DNA from: Agromyces protaetiae
Lineage (GTDB): Bacteria; Actinomycetota; Actinomycetes; Actinomycetales; Microbacteriaceae
Reading direction: 5' to 3'
Length of the DNA: 64,000 nucleotides
Assembly (NCBI RefSeq): GCF_030866785.1
Contig: NZ_CP133018.1
Coordinates: 1,302,001 to 1,366,000 of the forward strand
The notes below the pieces were generated by a model, which worked only from the letters and a program-made list of their open reading frames with translations, searched no databases and was not told where the DNA came from. Each line of letters starts with the position of its first letter. Position 1 is the first letter of the stretch. Below are positions 9,022 through 17,171 of the stretch, piece after piece. Made by a program: the position numbers and the translations under genes.

Positions 9022-9423
9022 TCAGAGCCCCAGCTCGGTGAGCAGCCGCTGCACGCGGCCCCGGATGTCGTCGCGGACGCGGCGGACGGTGTCGAGATCC
9101 TGGCCGGCCGGGTCGTCGAGCTCCCAGTCTTCGTACCGCTTGCCGGGGAAGATCGGGCAGGCGTCGCCGCAGCCCATGGTGATCACGGCGTCGGCGGCGC
9201 GGACGTCGTCGGTCTGCAGCAGCTGCGGGACGGCGGCACTGATGTCGATGCCCTCCTCGCGCATGGCCTCGACCGCGACGGGGTTGATCTCGGACCCGGG
9301 CTCGGAGCCGCCGGAGAGCACGTTCGCCCGGCCGCCGGAGAGGGCGCGGGCGTACCCTGCGGCCATCTGCGACCGGCCGGCATTGTGCACGCAGACGAAC
9401 AGGATGGTGGGGGAGTCGGTCAT
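9022..9423 (-). CDS. arsC: Arsenate reductase, low-molecular-weight phosphatase fold
   Basis: This 133-residue cytosolic enzyme has the LMW-PTPase P-loop CVHNAGRSQM near its N-terminus, with the catalytic cysteine, the arginine and the following serine, and a conserved downstream region MGCGDACPIFPGKRYEDWELDDPAG. That combination is characteristic of actinobacterial arsenate reductases, which reduce As(V) to As(III) using mycothiol/mycoredoxin or thioredoxin. It lies 53 bp downstream of a flavoprotein gene and near arsR, so it belongs to a small arsenic-response locus. A protein-tyrosine phosphatase role is the alternative, but the GCGDACP segment favours arsenate reduction. Confidence 0.9.
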   Translation of the reverse strand: MTDSPTILFVCVHNAGRSQMAAGYARALSGGRANVLSGGSEPGSEINPVAVEAMREEGIDISAAVPQLLQTDDVRAADAVITMGCGDACPIFPGKRYEDWELDDPAGQDLDTVRRVRDDIRGRVQRLLTELGL

Positions 9424-9476
9424 GCAGCGGTTCCGTTCGCAGCTCGTGTCGGCGTCTGGTGGGGGTGATGGTGGGC

Positions 9477-10772
9477 TCAGGAGCATCCGCCGCTCGACGG
9501 TAGCACCAGGTCGACCTGCGACGCGGCCACGTCGTCGCCGGCCAGGTGCGCGACGATCGAGCGGATCTGCTCGTACCCGGTCGCGAGCAGGAAGGTCGGG
9601 GCGCGGCCGTAGGACTTCATGCCGGCGATGAAGAAGTCGGGCTCGGGGTGCTGCAGCTCGGCGAAGCCATGTGGTGCGACGGTGCCGCAGGTGTGCAGGT
9701 TCGGGTCGATGAGCGGCGCGAGCCGCTTGGGTGCCTCGACGACGTCGTCGAGCTCGAGCCGGATCTCGCGGAGCAGGCCGAGGTCCGGCCGGAAGCCGGT
9801 GGCGTTGACCACGAGGTCCGTCTCGTGCTCGACGAGCTCGCCGGCTCGAGCGCCGTACAGCCGGATGCCGTGGTCGGTGCGCCTGAGCCGGATGATCTCG
9901 AAACGGTCGGCCACAGCGATCCTCCCGGCGGCGACGAGGGCGTCGACGCGTCGCCCGATCGACGCACGGGCGGCGAGCTCGTCGTTCCCCGACGTCGCGA
10001 CGCGGACCGCGCCGGCGGTGCGGATGAGCCAGGTGATCGTGGTGCCGGGTTCCTGCTCGGCCAGCTCGGCCAGCGCGAGCAGCGTGTTCGCGGCGGAGTG
10101 CCCGGCGCCCACCACGGTCGTGTGCTTCCCGCTGAATCCTTGCCGGTCGCGACCGAGCACATCGGGCAGCGCGTGGCTCACCCGGTCGGCGACGTCCGCG
10201 AGTCCGAGCGGTTCGAGCCCCGAGGAGCCGAGGCTGTTCGGCAGGTCGTAGGTGCCGGATGCATCGATGACGGCGCGGGCCGTGAGCTCCTCGGTGGTGC
10301 GCTGCCCGGTGTCGTCCACCGAGACGACGCGCAGCAGGAACGGCGTCGACTCGCGGTTCACGCTGCGCGTGCGGTCCATGCCCTGACGGGTGACCGCCTC
10401 GACTCTGACGCCGGTGCGGAGGCGGCCGGCGATCGCCTCGAGCGCGGCGAGCGGTTCGAGGTATCGCTCGACCAGATCGAGTCCGGTCGGCAGCGACTCG
10501 GGCGCGGGCGGCTCCCACCCGGCCGCGTCCAGCAGCCGGCGCGACGCGGGATCGACCACGAGCCGCCACGGGGAGAACAGGCGGGTGTGGCCCCAGTCTC
10601 GGATGCTGCTCCCGACGCGGTCGCCGGCTTCATAGACGACGAAGTCGATGCCGCGCTCCACGAGGTGGGCCGCTGCGGCGAGTCCGACAGGGCCGGCGCC
10701 GATGATCGCGACCGGCACTGCGGCGAGCTGCGGTTCGGTCGGGGCGGGGATCGTCAGGTCGACGAGCGTCAT
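9477..10772 (-). CDS. FAD/NAD(P)-binding oxidoreductase of the arsenic locus
   Basis: This 431-residue flavoprotein has an N-terminal FAD dinucleotide fold (GAGPVGLAAAAHL) and a second NAD(P) fold (GAGHSAANTLLAL) in the middle, as in flavin monooxygenases and thioredoxin-reductase-like proteins. It ends in GGCS, leaving a cysteine next to the C-terminus. The gene is divergent from arsR and upstream of arsC, so it is probably arsenic-regulated. Flavoproteins in other ars operons (ArsO, ArsT) act on arsenic species or supply reducing power, but this one is longer than typical ArsO and I do not assign that name. The ATG at 10772 follows a GGAG ribosome site. Confidence 0.8.
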   Translation of the reverse strand: MTLVDLTIPAPTEPQLAAVPVAIIGAGPVGLAAAAHLVERGIDFVVYEAGDRVGSSIRDWGHTRLFSPWRLVVDPASRRLLDAAGWEPPAPESLPTGLDLVERYLEPLAALEAIAGRLRTGVRVEAVTRQGMDRTRSVNRESTPFLLRVVSVDDTGQRTTEELTARAVIDASGTYDLPNSLGSSGLEPLGLADVADRVSHALPDVLGRDRQGFSGKHTTVVGAGHSAANTLLALAELAEQEPGTTITWLIRTAGAVRVATSGNDELAARASIGRRVDALVAAGRIAVADRFEIIRLRRTDHGIRLYGARAGELVEHETDLVVNATGFRPDLGLLREIRLELDDVVEAPKRLAPLIDPNLHTCGTVAPHGFAELQHPEPDFFIAGMKSYGRAPTFLLATGYEQIRSIVAHLAGDDVAASQVDLVLPSSGGCS

Positions 10773-10824
10773 GGTGCATCTCCAAGGCATCGATGAACTT
10801 CGATATGCACTCTCGACCATCCAT

Positions 10825-10842
10825 CGATGTTTGTCAATATCG
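10825..10842. promoter_or_regulatory. Candidate ArsR operator
   Basis: An imperfect 18-bp palindrome, CGATnTTnnnnAAnATCG (12 of 18 positions symmetric), sits immediately before the arsR -10 hexamer at 10845-10850. Binding here would occlude the -35/-10 spacer. The CATCGATG octamer also recurs nearby at about 10788, 10822 and 10849. Confidence 0.55.
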
Positions 10843-10844
10843 AC

Positions 10845-10850
10845 TACCAT
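10845..10850 (+). promoter_or_regulatory. -10 element of a leaderless arsR transcript
   Basis: TACCAT is followed by 6 nt and then the arsR ATG at 10857. This fixes the start among several nearby ATGs. Confidence 0.55.
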
Positions 10851-10856
10851 CGATGC

Positions 10857-11231
10857 ATGCCCACCTCCGTGCTCCCGCTGGTACAGACTGACGCGCAGGC
10901 CGCGACGGCTGCCTGCTGCACGCCGATCACCCGAGAGCCGATCGACGCCGACCGGGCGAACGACCTGGCGAAACGGCTCAGGGCGCTGGCTGACCCCACG
11001 CGCCTCAGGCTCGTGTCGATCGTCGCCGCGGCCGAGGGTGAAGAGGCCTGCGTGTGCGACCTCATCGAACCGGTCGGGCTCAGTCAGTCCACCGTGTCGC
11101 ACCACCTGAAGATCCTGATGGACGCCGGATTCCTCACGCGCAGCAAGCGTGGGACCTGGGCGTACTACAAGCTCGTGCCCGGCGCGCTCGGGCAGCTCTC
11201 CCAGCTGCTCGACGTCACCGCTTCGCGCTAG
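10857..11231 (+). CDS. arsR: ArsR-family arsenic/antimony-responsive repressor
   Basis: This 124-residue winged-helix repressor represses its own promoter until As(III) or Sb(III) binds. Adjacent cysteines at 20-21 (AACCTP) and the ACVCDL pair at 65 and 67 resemble the actinobacterial ArsR design, described for Corynebacterium, in which an N-terminal CysCys pair plus one cysteine in the CxCDL helix bind the metalloid. The recognition helix reads GLSQSTVSHHLKIL. It is divergent from the flavoprotein gene. The ATG at 10857 sits 6 nt after a TACCAT -10, and a stem-loop terminator follows the gene. No efflux pump gene is nearby. Confidence 0.93.
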   Translation: MPTSVLPLVQTDAQAATAACCTPITREPIDADRANDLAKRLRALADPTRLRLVSIVAAAEGEEACVCDLIEPVGLSQSTVSHHLKILMDAGFLTRSKRGTWAYYKLVPGALGQLSQLLDVTASR

Positions 11232-11260
11232 CGCCTGCCTCGCGGGCTCGGCGCGAGTCC

Positions 11261-11296
11261 CGACGAAAGCCTCTCCTTCGGGAGGGGCTTTCGTCG
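11261..11296 (+). terminator. Rho-independent-like terminator after arsR
   Basis: A strong stem pairs CGACGAAAGCC..CTCC with GGAG..GGCTTTCGTCG around a TTCG tetraloop. It insulates arsR from the downstream zinc operon. Confidence 0.8.
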
Positions 11297-11379
11297 TCTC
11301 CGGCGACCTCATCGCGACTCGATCGTGCCGCGTTCGCGTCCCCCGAGCGAATTGCGAGTCACCGCTCCGTGTGCCATGG

Positions 11380-11400
11380 TGATCATGATAATCGTTTTCA
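11380..11400. promoter_or_regulatory. Zur-type zinc operator
   Basis: Read on the minus strand, these 21 bp begin TGAAAACGATTATCA and continue TGATCA. This closely matches the actinobacterial Zur consensus (TGAAAATGATTATCATTTTCA without its last base pairs, from memory). A GATAAT -10-like hexamer at 11387-11392 lies inside the box, and the first operon gene starts 33 bp further on. Zinc-bound Zur would therefore block transcription, and the operon should be expressed on zinc starvation. Confidence 0.78.
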
Positions 11401-11433
11401 ATAACGACCGTCTGGTCGTTTGGAAAGGCACTC

Positions 11434-13791
11434 ATGCACGTTAAGACTCGTCCGAGAGTCGCCGCGGGCCTGGTCGGGCTCCTCGCCGTGACCGGGGCGC
11501 TGCTCGCCCCGGCATCGGCGCTGGCCGCCGAGCCCGTCGACGACCCCATCCGCTTCGACAGCGGCCACATCGACGCGTTCGCGCTGTCCCTCAACGACGA
11601 CGGCTCGGTCCGGCTCGCGTTGAAGGAGGACGTGACCGGATCCCACGTCGAGCGCACGCCTGAATCCGTCGAGCTCTTCGTCAAGAGCCAGGCGATCGTC
11701 GACGGCGTTCCCGCCCAGTACCTGCCGGCCGGGCTGGAGGGCGCGTCGTACCAGCTGCCGCTCACGCAGAACCCCGAGCTGCTGTGGCCGGGCTGGGACA
11801 GCCAGCCGATCGCCTCGGTGTACGGCGCGAACGCCAAGATCGAGATCGACGTCACCGACGTCACCGGACCGGGCGAGGTGTTCCTCTGGTCGCAGGGTCC
11901 GTTCGGCGACCCGCGGCAGATCCTCAGCGGCGCCTGGAAGCTGCCGGCCACGATCCAGCAGTCGGCGCCCGCGCACGTCCACAGCAACTGGGCGTTCACC
12001 GAACCGGGCACCTACCGGTTCACCGCGCAGGCCACGGTCACGAGCGGTGACGGAACGCGCGAGTCGACGACCAACTCGGCCGACTACACATTCGTCGTCG
12101 CCCCCGCGCCGACGGCACTCACGATCGACGGCGCCGAGTCGGCGGTCGAGCCGGGCTCCCTGCTGACGCTCACCGCCGGGCAGACCCCGGCGGCGGCGAC
12201 GTTCAGCGACTTCGCCTGGTTCAGCCGCGCCGGCTCCGACGGCGAGTGGCAGCAGGTCACGGATGCCTCGGGCAGCGAGCTGACCGTGACCGCCGTCGAC
12301 GGGGCGCAGTACAAGGCGACCGTCTCGGGCGGTCAGCGTGTCGCCGCGGGCGGCCCGTTCACCATCGAGTCCGAGCCGGTCACGATCGATGCGGCCGCCG
12401 CGCCGGTGAACCCCACCATCGGCATCTCCCCGCTGGCACACCACTACCACAGCGGTTCCCCGATCAATCTGACCGCGATCGTGGAGCCCGCGCTCGACGA
12501 CGCGACCTACCGGTGGACCGTCCAGCGCACCGACCAGCAGACGCCGGGCGTGCTTCCGGAGACCGGGCCGACGGCCAGGCTGACCGCCGAGCAGGCGCTG
12601 AGCGACGCGGTCGTGCGGGTTGCCCTGCTCGGGACCGACGGGACCGTGCTGGCGGAGTCCGAGCCCGCCACGGTCGACGTGGACGACCACGGCGCCGCAC
12701 CGCTGCAGCAGGTCTCGATCGGCGGCCTCGCGCACCACTACCACTCGGGCGACACCGTCGAGCTGACCGCCTCGGTCGACCCGGCATCGGTCCTCACTCG
12801 GTTCGAATGGTACGTGCAGCCGCAGGGCGAGACCGTGCCGCAGCTCGTCGCCGGGCAGCACGACGCCGACTACGCCTTCGAGGCGACGGCGGACCTCGCA
12901 GGTGCAGCCGTGATCGCGAAGCTCACCTACGACGACGGCCGCCCCTACGCCGAATCGGCACCGGTGCTCGTGCACCTCGACGACCACGGCCACGAGATCC
13001 CCGAGACGGGCCTCACGATCGGCACCGACCGCGCGGCGGACGACTACTGGGTCGGGCAGACCGCGAGGCTGACCGCCGAGCAGTCCACGCCGACCGGCCT
13101 CACCGAGCACCGATGGCTGGTGAAGGCCGCCGGCGCGGATGCGTTCGCCCCCGTGGCCGCGCAGTCCGCGGCGCAGTACTCGTTCAAGCCGACACTCGCG
13201 AACAGCGGGATCCAGGTGAAGGTCCAGCTGCTCCACGACGGCGAGGTGCATGCCGAGTCCGAGGCGGTCACGATCACCGCGCAGCAGCGACCCGTGGTCA
13301 CCGAGCTGCTCGTCGAATCCGACCGGGCGGCGTACGTGCCGGGCGACACGGCGCAGCTGACCTCGCGCCAGAGCCCCGAGACCGGCATCGACCACTACCA
13401 CTGGTACGTCAAGCGCGCCGGGGCCGCCGACTTCGTGTGGGTCGACCAGTCCCGTGAGGCCGACCTGGCGTTTCCGGTGACGCTCGAGGACGACGGGGCG
13501 CAGCTGGTCCTCCGCCTGTTCGACGACACCCACGCGGTGATCGCCGAGTCGGCGCCGTACACGCTGACCGTCGCGGCCGGCGCCACCCAGCCCGACCCGG
13601 TCGAGCCTCCCGTCGATCCCGCGGCACCGGTCGGCGGCGAGCCGTCGCCGGCCGACCCGGCGCTCACCTCCACGGGGCTGGCGTCGACCGGGGCCGATCT
13701 CGGCGGAGCGGTCCTCGGCGGAGCGCTGCTCCTGCTGCTGGGCGCCGCATCCGTCGCCGTCGCACGCCGTCGCCGGCCGTCAGCCGACTGA
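11434..13791 (+). CDS. Sortase-type surface protein with choice-of-anchor M domain
   Basis: This 785-residue exported protein has a signal peptide (1-32, cleavage near ALA-AE). It then carries one anchor domain of the anchored-repeat transporter type, opening with DSGHIDAF and closing with HVHSNWAFTEPGTYRF (His181, His183), followed by several Ig-like repeats of about 90 residues. Two repeats start with LAHHYHSG, and others contain DDHGHE and HYHWYVK, giving histidine clusters suited to zinc. The C-terminus has LASTG at 749-753, a membrane helix and an Arg-rich tail, a class E-type (LAxTG) sortase signal. It is the first gene behind the Zur box and probably the most exposed zinc binder. No sortase gene lies in the window. 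Confidence 0.88.
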   Translation: MHVKTRPRVAAGLVGLLAVTGALLAPASALAAEPVDDPIRFDSGHIDAFALSLNDDGSVRLALKEDVTGSHVERTPESVELFVKSQAIVDGVPAQYLPAGLEGASYQLPLTQNPELLWPGWDSQPIASVYGANAKIEIDVTDVTGPGEVFLWSQGPFGDPRQILSGAWKLPATIQQSAPAHVHSNWAFTEPGTYRFTAQATVTSGDGTRESTTNSADYTFVVAPAPTALTIDGAESAVEPGSLLTLTAGQTPAAATFSDFAWFSRAGSDGEWQQVTDASGSELTVTAVDGAQYKATVSGGQRVAAGGPFTIESEPVTIDAAAAPVNPTIGISPLAHHYHSGSPINLTAIVEPALDDATYRWTVQRTDQQTPGVLPETGPTARLTAEQALSDAVVRVALLGTDGTVLAESEPATVDVDDHGAAPLQQVSIGGLAHHYHSGDTVELTASVDPASVLTRFEWYVQPQGETVPQLVAGQHDADYAFEATADLAGAAVIAKLTYDDGRPYAESAPVLVHLDDHGHEIPETGLTIGTDRAADDYWVGQTARLTAEQSTPTGLTEHRWLVKAAGADAFAPVAAQSAAQYSFKPTLANSGIQVKVQLLHDGEVHAESEAVTITAQQRPVVTELLVESDRAAYVPGDTAQLTSRQSPETGIDHYHWYVKRAGAADFVWVDQSREADLAFPVTLEDDGAQLVLRLFDDTHAVIAESAPYTLTVAAGATQPDPVEPPVDPAAPVGGEPSPADPALTSTGLASTGADLGGAVLGGALLLLLGAASVAVARRRRPSAD

Positions 13792-13804
13792 TCGCCGTGC
13801 CTCC

Positions 13805-13839
13805 GGGTGGCCGTCGCGACCGCGTCGCGGCGGCCACCC
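13805..13839 (+). other. Intra-operon stem-loop between genes 1 and 2
   Basis: A 16-bp arm, GGGTGGCCGTCGCGAC, pairs (one G-T wobble) with 13824-13839 around a CGC loop. No T-tract follows. It may act as a partial terminator or as an RNase barrier that lets the surface-protein message outlast the transporter message. Confidence 0.6.
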
Positions 13840-13861
13840 CGCCTGAACCCGAGAGCCATCC

Positions 13862-15454
13862 GTGAACCGACTCGTCACCCGTGCTGCCACCGTCGCCACC
13901 GCGCTTCCGCTCGCCCTGCTCGCCGGGTGCGCCACGACCGCGCCGGCTCCGGCCGCGACCGACGGCACGGTCGAGGTCGTGACCACCACGGCCATCCTCG
14001 CCGACCTCGCCGCGAACGTCGCCGGCGACCGCGCCGAGGTCGTCCCGCTCGTGCCCGAAGGCGGCGACCCGCACAGCTACGAACCGACCCTGCGCGACAT
14101 CCGCAACATCGTGTACGCCGACGTCGCGTTCTCGAACTACCTCATGCTGGAGGAGCAGAGCCTCATCACGGCCCTCGACACGAACCTGCCGCCCGGCGTG
14201 CCGAACATCTCGCTCGCCGAGGAGGCCGTCAAGTACGCGGCCGAGATCATCCCGCTGGTCGAGGACGTGTCGCTCGATACCATCTGGCTCGGGCTCCGCG
14301 TCACCGGTGATGGGGCCGCGTACGGGGCCGATCGCACCGCCGACGTGCTGTTCTCGGCCACGGGCGTCGACGGACCCGGCGACCTGATCGCCTATCTCAC
14401 CGGCAGCTTCGGCGACGTCGACCGGTACTTCGACTCGACCGACGGCTTCGACCGGGCGACCGGCTACCGCGACGACACCGTCACGCTCCCACCGGACGCG
14501 CACACCCATCTCAGTTGGGCGTTCACCGAACCCGGGTACTACACGCTGGACGTGCGCGCGAAGCTGCAGGTCGCCGCCGACCAGCGACCCATCGAGATCG
14601 CGGAGGACGACCTCGTCTTCGCGGTCGGCGTCGACCCCTACGGCGCGCCGGGCCGCACCGATGCGACGGTGCTCGACGCCGGCCACGCCGACCTCACCCT
14701 CAACCTGGACGCCGAACGGTTCGAGCTCGTCCTCGACCACGAGCACGGCTCGGGCGACGTGCATCAGGAGACGTTCGATCTCGGCCGGGTGGTCGTCGAC
14801 GTGCCGAACACGGCGCTGCACGAGATCCCGGGCGACCCCGCGTACCGCTTCCTCGGCCGTCCGGGGGAACCCGTCTATCAACTGCCGCAGGCGGTGCTCG
14901 GCAAGCACGTCCACGGGGAGATCGATCCGCACCTCTGGCAGAACGTGCGCAATGCGATGGCCTACGTCGAGATCATGCGGGACACGCTCATCGAAGCGGA
15001 TCCGGAGGGAGCGGCGGAGTACGCCCGGAACGCCGCCGCCTACCTCGACGAGCTCGCCGCGCTCGACGGGGAGGTCAGGGAGACGATCGCCGGGATTCCG
15101 CGGGAGCGGCGCACGCTGGTCACCACCCACGACGCGTTCGGATACCTCGCTCAGGCGTATGACCTCACGATCGCGGGTTTCGTCACCCCGAACCCCGCCG
15201 TCGAACCGTCCCTGGCCGAGCGGAAGCGACTCACCGAGACGATCCGCAACCTCGAGGTGCCCGCGGTGTTCCTCGAACCGAACCTCGCCGCGCGTTCGTC
15301 GACACTCGTCGAGGTCGCCACCGAACAGGGCATCGCCGTGTGCCCGATCTACGGCGACGCGTTCACCGCCGACGTCGCGACGTACGTCGACATGATGCGG
15401 TTCAACGCCCGCTCACTCGCCTCCTGCCTGTCCGAACCCAAGGAATCCCGATGA
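13862..15454 (+). CDS. Anchored-repeat ABC transporter, metal-binding lipoprotein with inserted anchor domains
   Basis: This 530-residue substrate-binding lipoprotein (lipobox LLAGC, Cys23) belongs to the ZnuA/TroA zinc-manganese cluster. The N-lobe carries GGDPHSYEPT. The C-lobe carries HGEIDPHLWQN, TTHDAFGYL and IYGDAFT, which supply the usual His/His/His/Asp ligands. Between the lobes, roughly residues 125-345, are two inserted modules. The first ends in HTHLSWAFTEPGYY (His214, His216); the second opens with DAGHADLTLN and has DHEHGSGDVHQE. The insertion brings the surface-protein domain directly to the transporter. It starts with GTG, and its stop overlaps the next gene as ATGA. It should receive metal and deliver it to the permease. 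Confidence 0.93.
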   Translation: MNRLVTRAATVATALPLALLAGCATTAPAPAATDGTVEVVTTTAILADLAANVAGDRAEVVPLVPEGGDPHSYEPTLRDIRNIVYADVAFSNYLMLEEQSLITALDTNLPPGVPNISLAEEAVKYAAEIIPLVEDVSLDTIWLGLRVTGDGAAYGADRTADVLFSATGVDGPGDLIAYLTGSFGDVDRYFDSTDGFDRATGYRDDTVTLPPDAHTHLSWAFTEPGYYTLDVRAKLQVAADQRPIEIAEDDLVFAVGVDPYGAPGRTDATVLDAGHADLTLNLDAERFELVLDHEHGSGDVHQETFDLGRVVVDVPNTALHEIPGDPAYRFLGRPGEPVYQLPQAVLGKHVHGEIDPHLWQNVRNAMAYVEIMRDTLIEADPEGAAEYARNAAAYLDELAALDGEVRETIAGIPRERRTLVTTHDAFGYLAQAYDLTIAGFVTPNPAVEPSLAERKRLTETIRNLEVPAVFLEPNLAARSSTLVEVATEQGIAVCPIYGDAFTADVATYVDMMRFNARSLASCLSEPKESR

Positions 15455-16428
15455 ACTCCACCAGACCGCTCGTCCGAACCGCCGCATTCGTGGCGCTGCT
15501 GCTGGCGGGACTCACCGCGCTGCCCGTCGCACCGGCGCTCGCCGCGCCCGCCGACGAGCCACCGGCGCAGACGATCGATCCCGGCCAGTCGCAGGGGACC
15601 GGTCAGTTCGTCGTCGATCGTGGACACGTCGACTTCGGGCCGACGCTGAACACCGGCGAGTGGATCGTACAGATTCACGACGACACCGGGACGCCGAAGT
15701 ACTGGCGGAACCCCGAGGACGTGGTCATGAAGGTCACCGATGCCGGCGTGCTCACCGTTCCGGAGGGCGACGCCTACGCCTTCCTGCAACAGGCGCCCGG
15801 CACCGAGGTCTGGGTGGTACCGCAGACCCGCAATGCGGACGTCGTCTGGACCGGGTGGAACACCCAGGAACCGACCGTGCTCGAGAGCCTCAACCTCGGG
15901 ACCACGCTCCGCATCCACGGTGTCGACGGGCCAGGCGACGTCTCCGCCTACCTGCAGAGCGGCAACTTCGGCGATCCGCAGCCGCTCTGGTCCACGTTCG
16001 ACGCGTTCCCTCAGGAGACCTGGATCGAGGTGAACACCCACACGCACGCCAACTGGGTGTTCAGCCGGCCGGGTGTCTACCTGGTCGAGATCGAGTTCGA
16101 GGCCGACCTCATCGACGGCCGGAACGTGTCGGCGCGCGACACGCTGCGCTTCGCCGTCGGCGACGAGACCGACCCGGCAGAGGCCTTCGCGGCCGTGTAC
16201 TCGGGGCCCGCTCCCGCCGCCGACCCCGAGCCGGCGGCGGATCAGGCCGATGCCGCCGCGCCCGATCCCGACGCCGGCACCGACCTCGGCCTCGTGATCG
16301 GTGCGGTGGTCGCCGCGGTCGCCGTCGCGCTCGCCGCGGCGATCGTCGTCGCCGCGCTCGCCACCCGCCGCGCGAAGGCGAGAGCCAGGGCGGGATCGGG
16401 CGCCCGGACCGGGAGCGACACCCGATGA
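15451..16428 (+). CDS. Choice-of-anchor M domain protein, membrane anchored
   Basis: This 325-residue exported protein has a signal peptide (about 1-31) and a single anchor domain that begins DRGHVDFGPTLN and ends HTHANWVFSRPGVYLVE (His197, His199). An Ala/Pro/Asp-rich linker follows, then a membrane helix near 275-300 with a basic tail. It has no LPxTG or LAxTG motif, so it should stay tethered in the membrane, close to the ABC transporter. Four-base ATGA overlaps on both sides show tight translational coupling. The likely role is a metal relay or scaffold under Zur control; no enzyme motif is present. Confidence 0.88.
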   Translation: MNSTRPLVRTAAFVALLLAGLTALPVAPALAAPADEPPAQTIDPGQSQGTGQFVVDRGHVDFGPTLNTGEWIVQIHDDTGTPKYWRNPEDVVMKVTDAGVLTVPEGDAYAFLQQAPGTEVWVVPQTRNADVVWTGWNTQEPTVLESLNLGTTLRIHGVDGPGDVSAYLQSGNFGDPQPLWSTFDAFPQETWIEVNTHTHANWVFSRPGVYLVEIEFEADLIDGRNVSARDTLRFAVGDETDPAEAFAAVYSGPAPAADPEPAADQADAAAPDPDAGTDLGLVIGAVVAAVAVALAAAIVVAALATRRAKARARAGSGARTGSDTR

Positions 16429-17171
16429 ACGCGCTGGACATCACCGATCTCAGCGTCCAGCTCGGCGGCCGGCGCGTGCTCCGGAACGTCGACCTCGCGG
16501 TGCGCACCGGCGAGTTCGTCGGGCTCATCGGTCCGAACGGTGCGGGCAAGACCACCTTGCTCCGGACCATCCTCGGGATGCTCCGCGCGGAGCGCGGCTC
16601 GGTCCGGGTGGACGGACGGCCGCCCGCGCGAGCGCGCAGCGCCATCGGGTACGTGCCGCAGCGGCACGAGTTCGCCTGGGACTTCCCGATCAGCGTCGAG
16701 GACACGGTCATGACCGGCCGGGTGCGCCGGATCGGCTGGCTGCGCCGGCCGGGGCAGCAGGACTTCGAGGCGGTCGCCGACGCCCTCGAACGCGTGCACA
16801 TGGGCCACCTCGCCGCGAGGCCGGTCGGCGAACTCTCCGGGGGGCAGCGCCAGCGCGTGCTCGTCGCCCGCGCGCTCGCGCTCCGACCCAGCCTGCTGCT
16901 GCTGGACGAACCGTTCACCGGGCTCGACATGCCGACGCAGGAACTGCTCATCGAGCTGTTCCGCGACCTCGCCACCGAAGCGCGCGCGGTGCTCATGACC
17001 ACGCACGACCTGATCGGCGCGATGCACGAGTGCTCGCGGCTGTGCCTCGTGAACCGGACCGTGATCGCGGACGGGGCACCGGGCGACCTCACCGACCCCG
17101 AGGTGTGGATGCGCACGTTCGAGGTGAACGCGGGCAATCCGCTGCTCACCGCACTGGGGGTGGCCGCCTGA
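16425..17171 (+). CDS. Anchored-repeat ABC transporter, ATP-binding subunit
   Basis: This 248-residue nucleotide-binding subunit has a complete motif set: Walker A GPNGAGKTT, Q-loop in YVPQRHEF, signature LSGGQRQR, Walker B LLLLDEP and H-loop TTHD. It resembles the ZnuC/MntB-type ATPases of the metal ABC family. It overlaps the preceding gene by ATGA and the permease gene by TGATG, so all subunits should be made in balance. It powers import of zinc (or manganese) delivered by the lipoprotein two genes upstream. The Zur box favours zinc. Confidence 0.94.
   Translation: MNALDITDLSVQLGGRRVLRNVDLAVRTGEFVGLIGPNGAGKTTLLRTILGMLRAERGSVRVDGRPPARARSAIGYVPQRHEFAWDFPISVEDTVMTGRVRRIGWLRRPGQQDFEAVADALERVHMGHLAARPVGELSGGQRQRVLVARALALRPSLLLLDEPFTGLDMPTQELLIELFRDLATEARAVLMTTHDLIGAMHECSRLCLVNRTVIADGAPGDLTDPEVWMRTFEVNAGNPLLTALGVAA

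Noticed and set aside
9477..12011. An N-terminal extension of the flavoprotein across arsR
   Set aside because: It would run antisense through arsR and the zinc-operon promoter. The ATG at 10772 has a ribosome site and begins the FAD fold at the usual distance.
13862..15454. The long metal-binding lipoprotein as an assembly fusion of two genes
   Set aside because: The ZnuA-like lobes flank the insert in order and in one frame, and the same design is known for anchored-repeat transporters.
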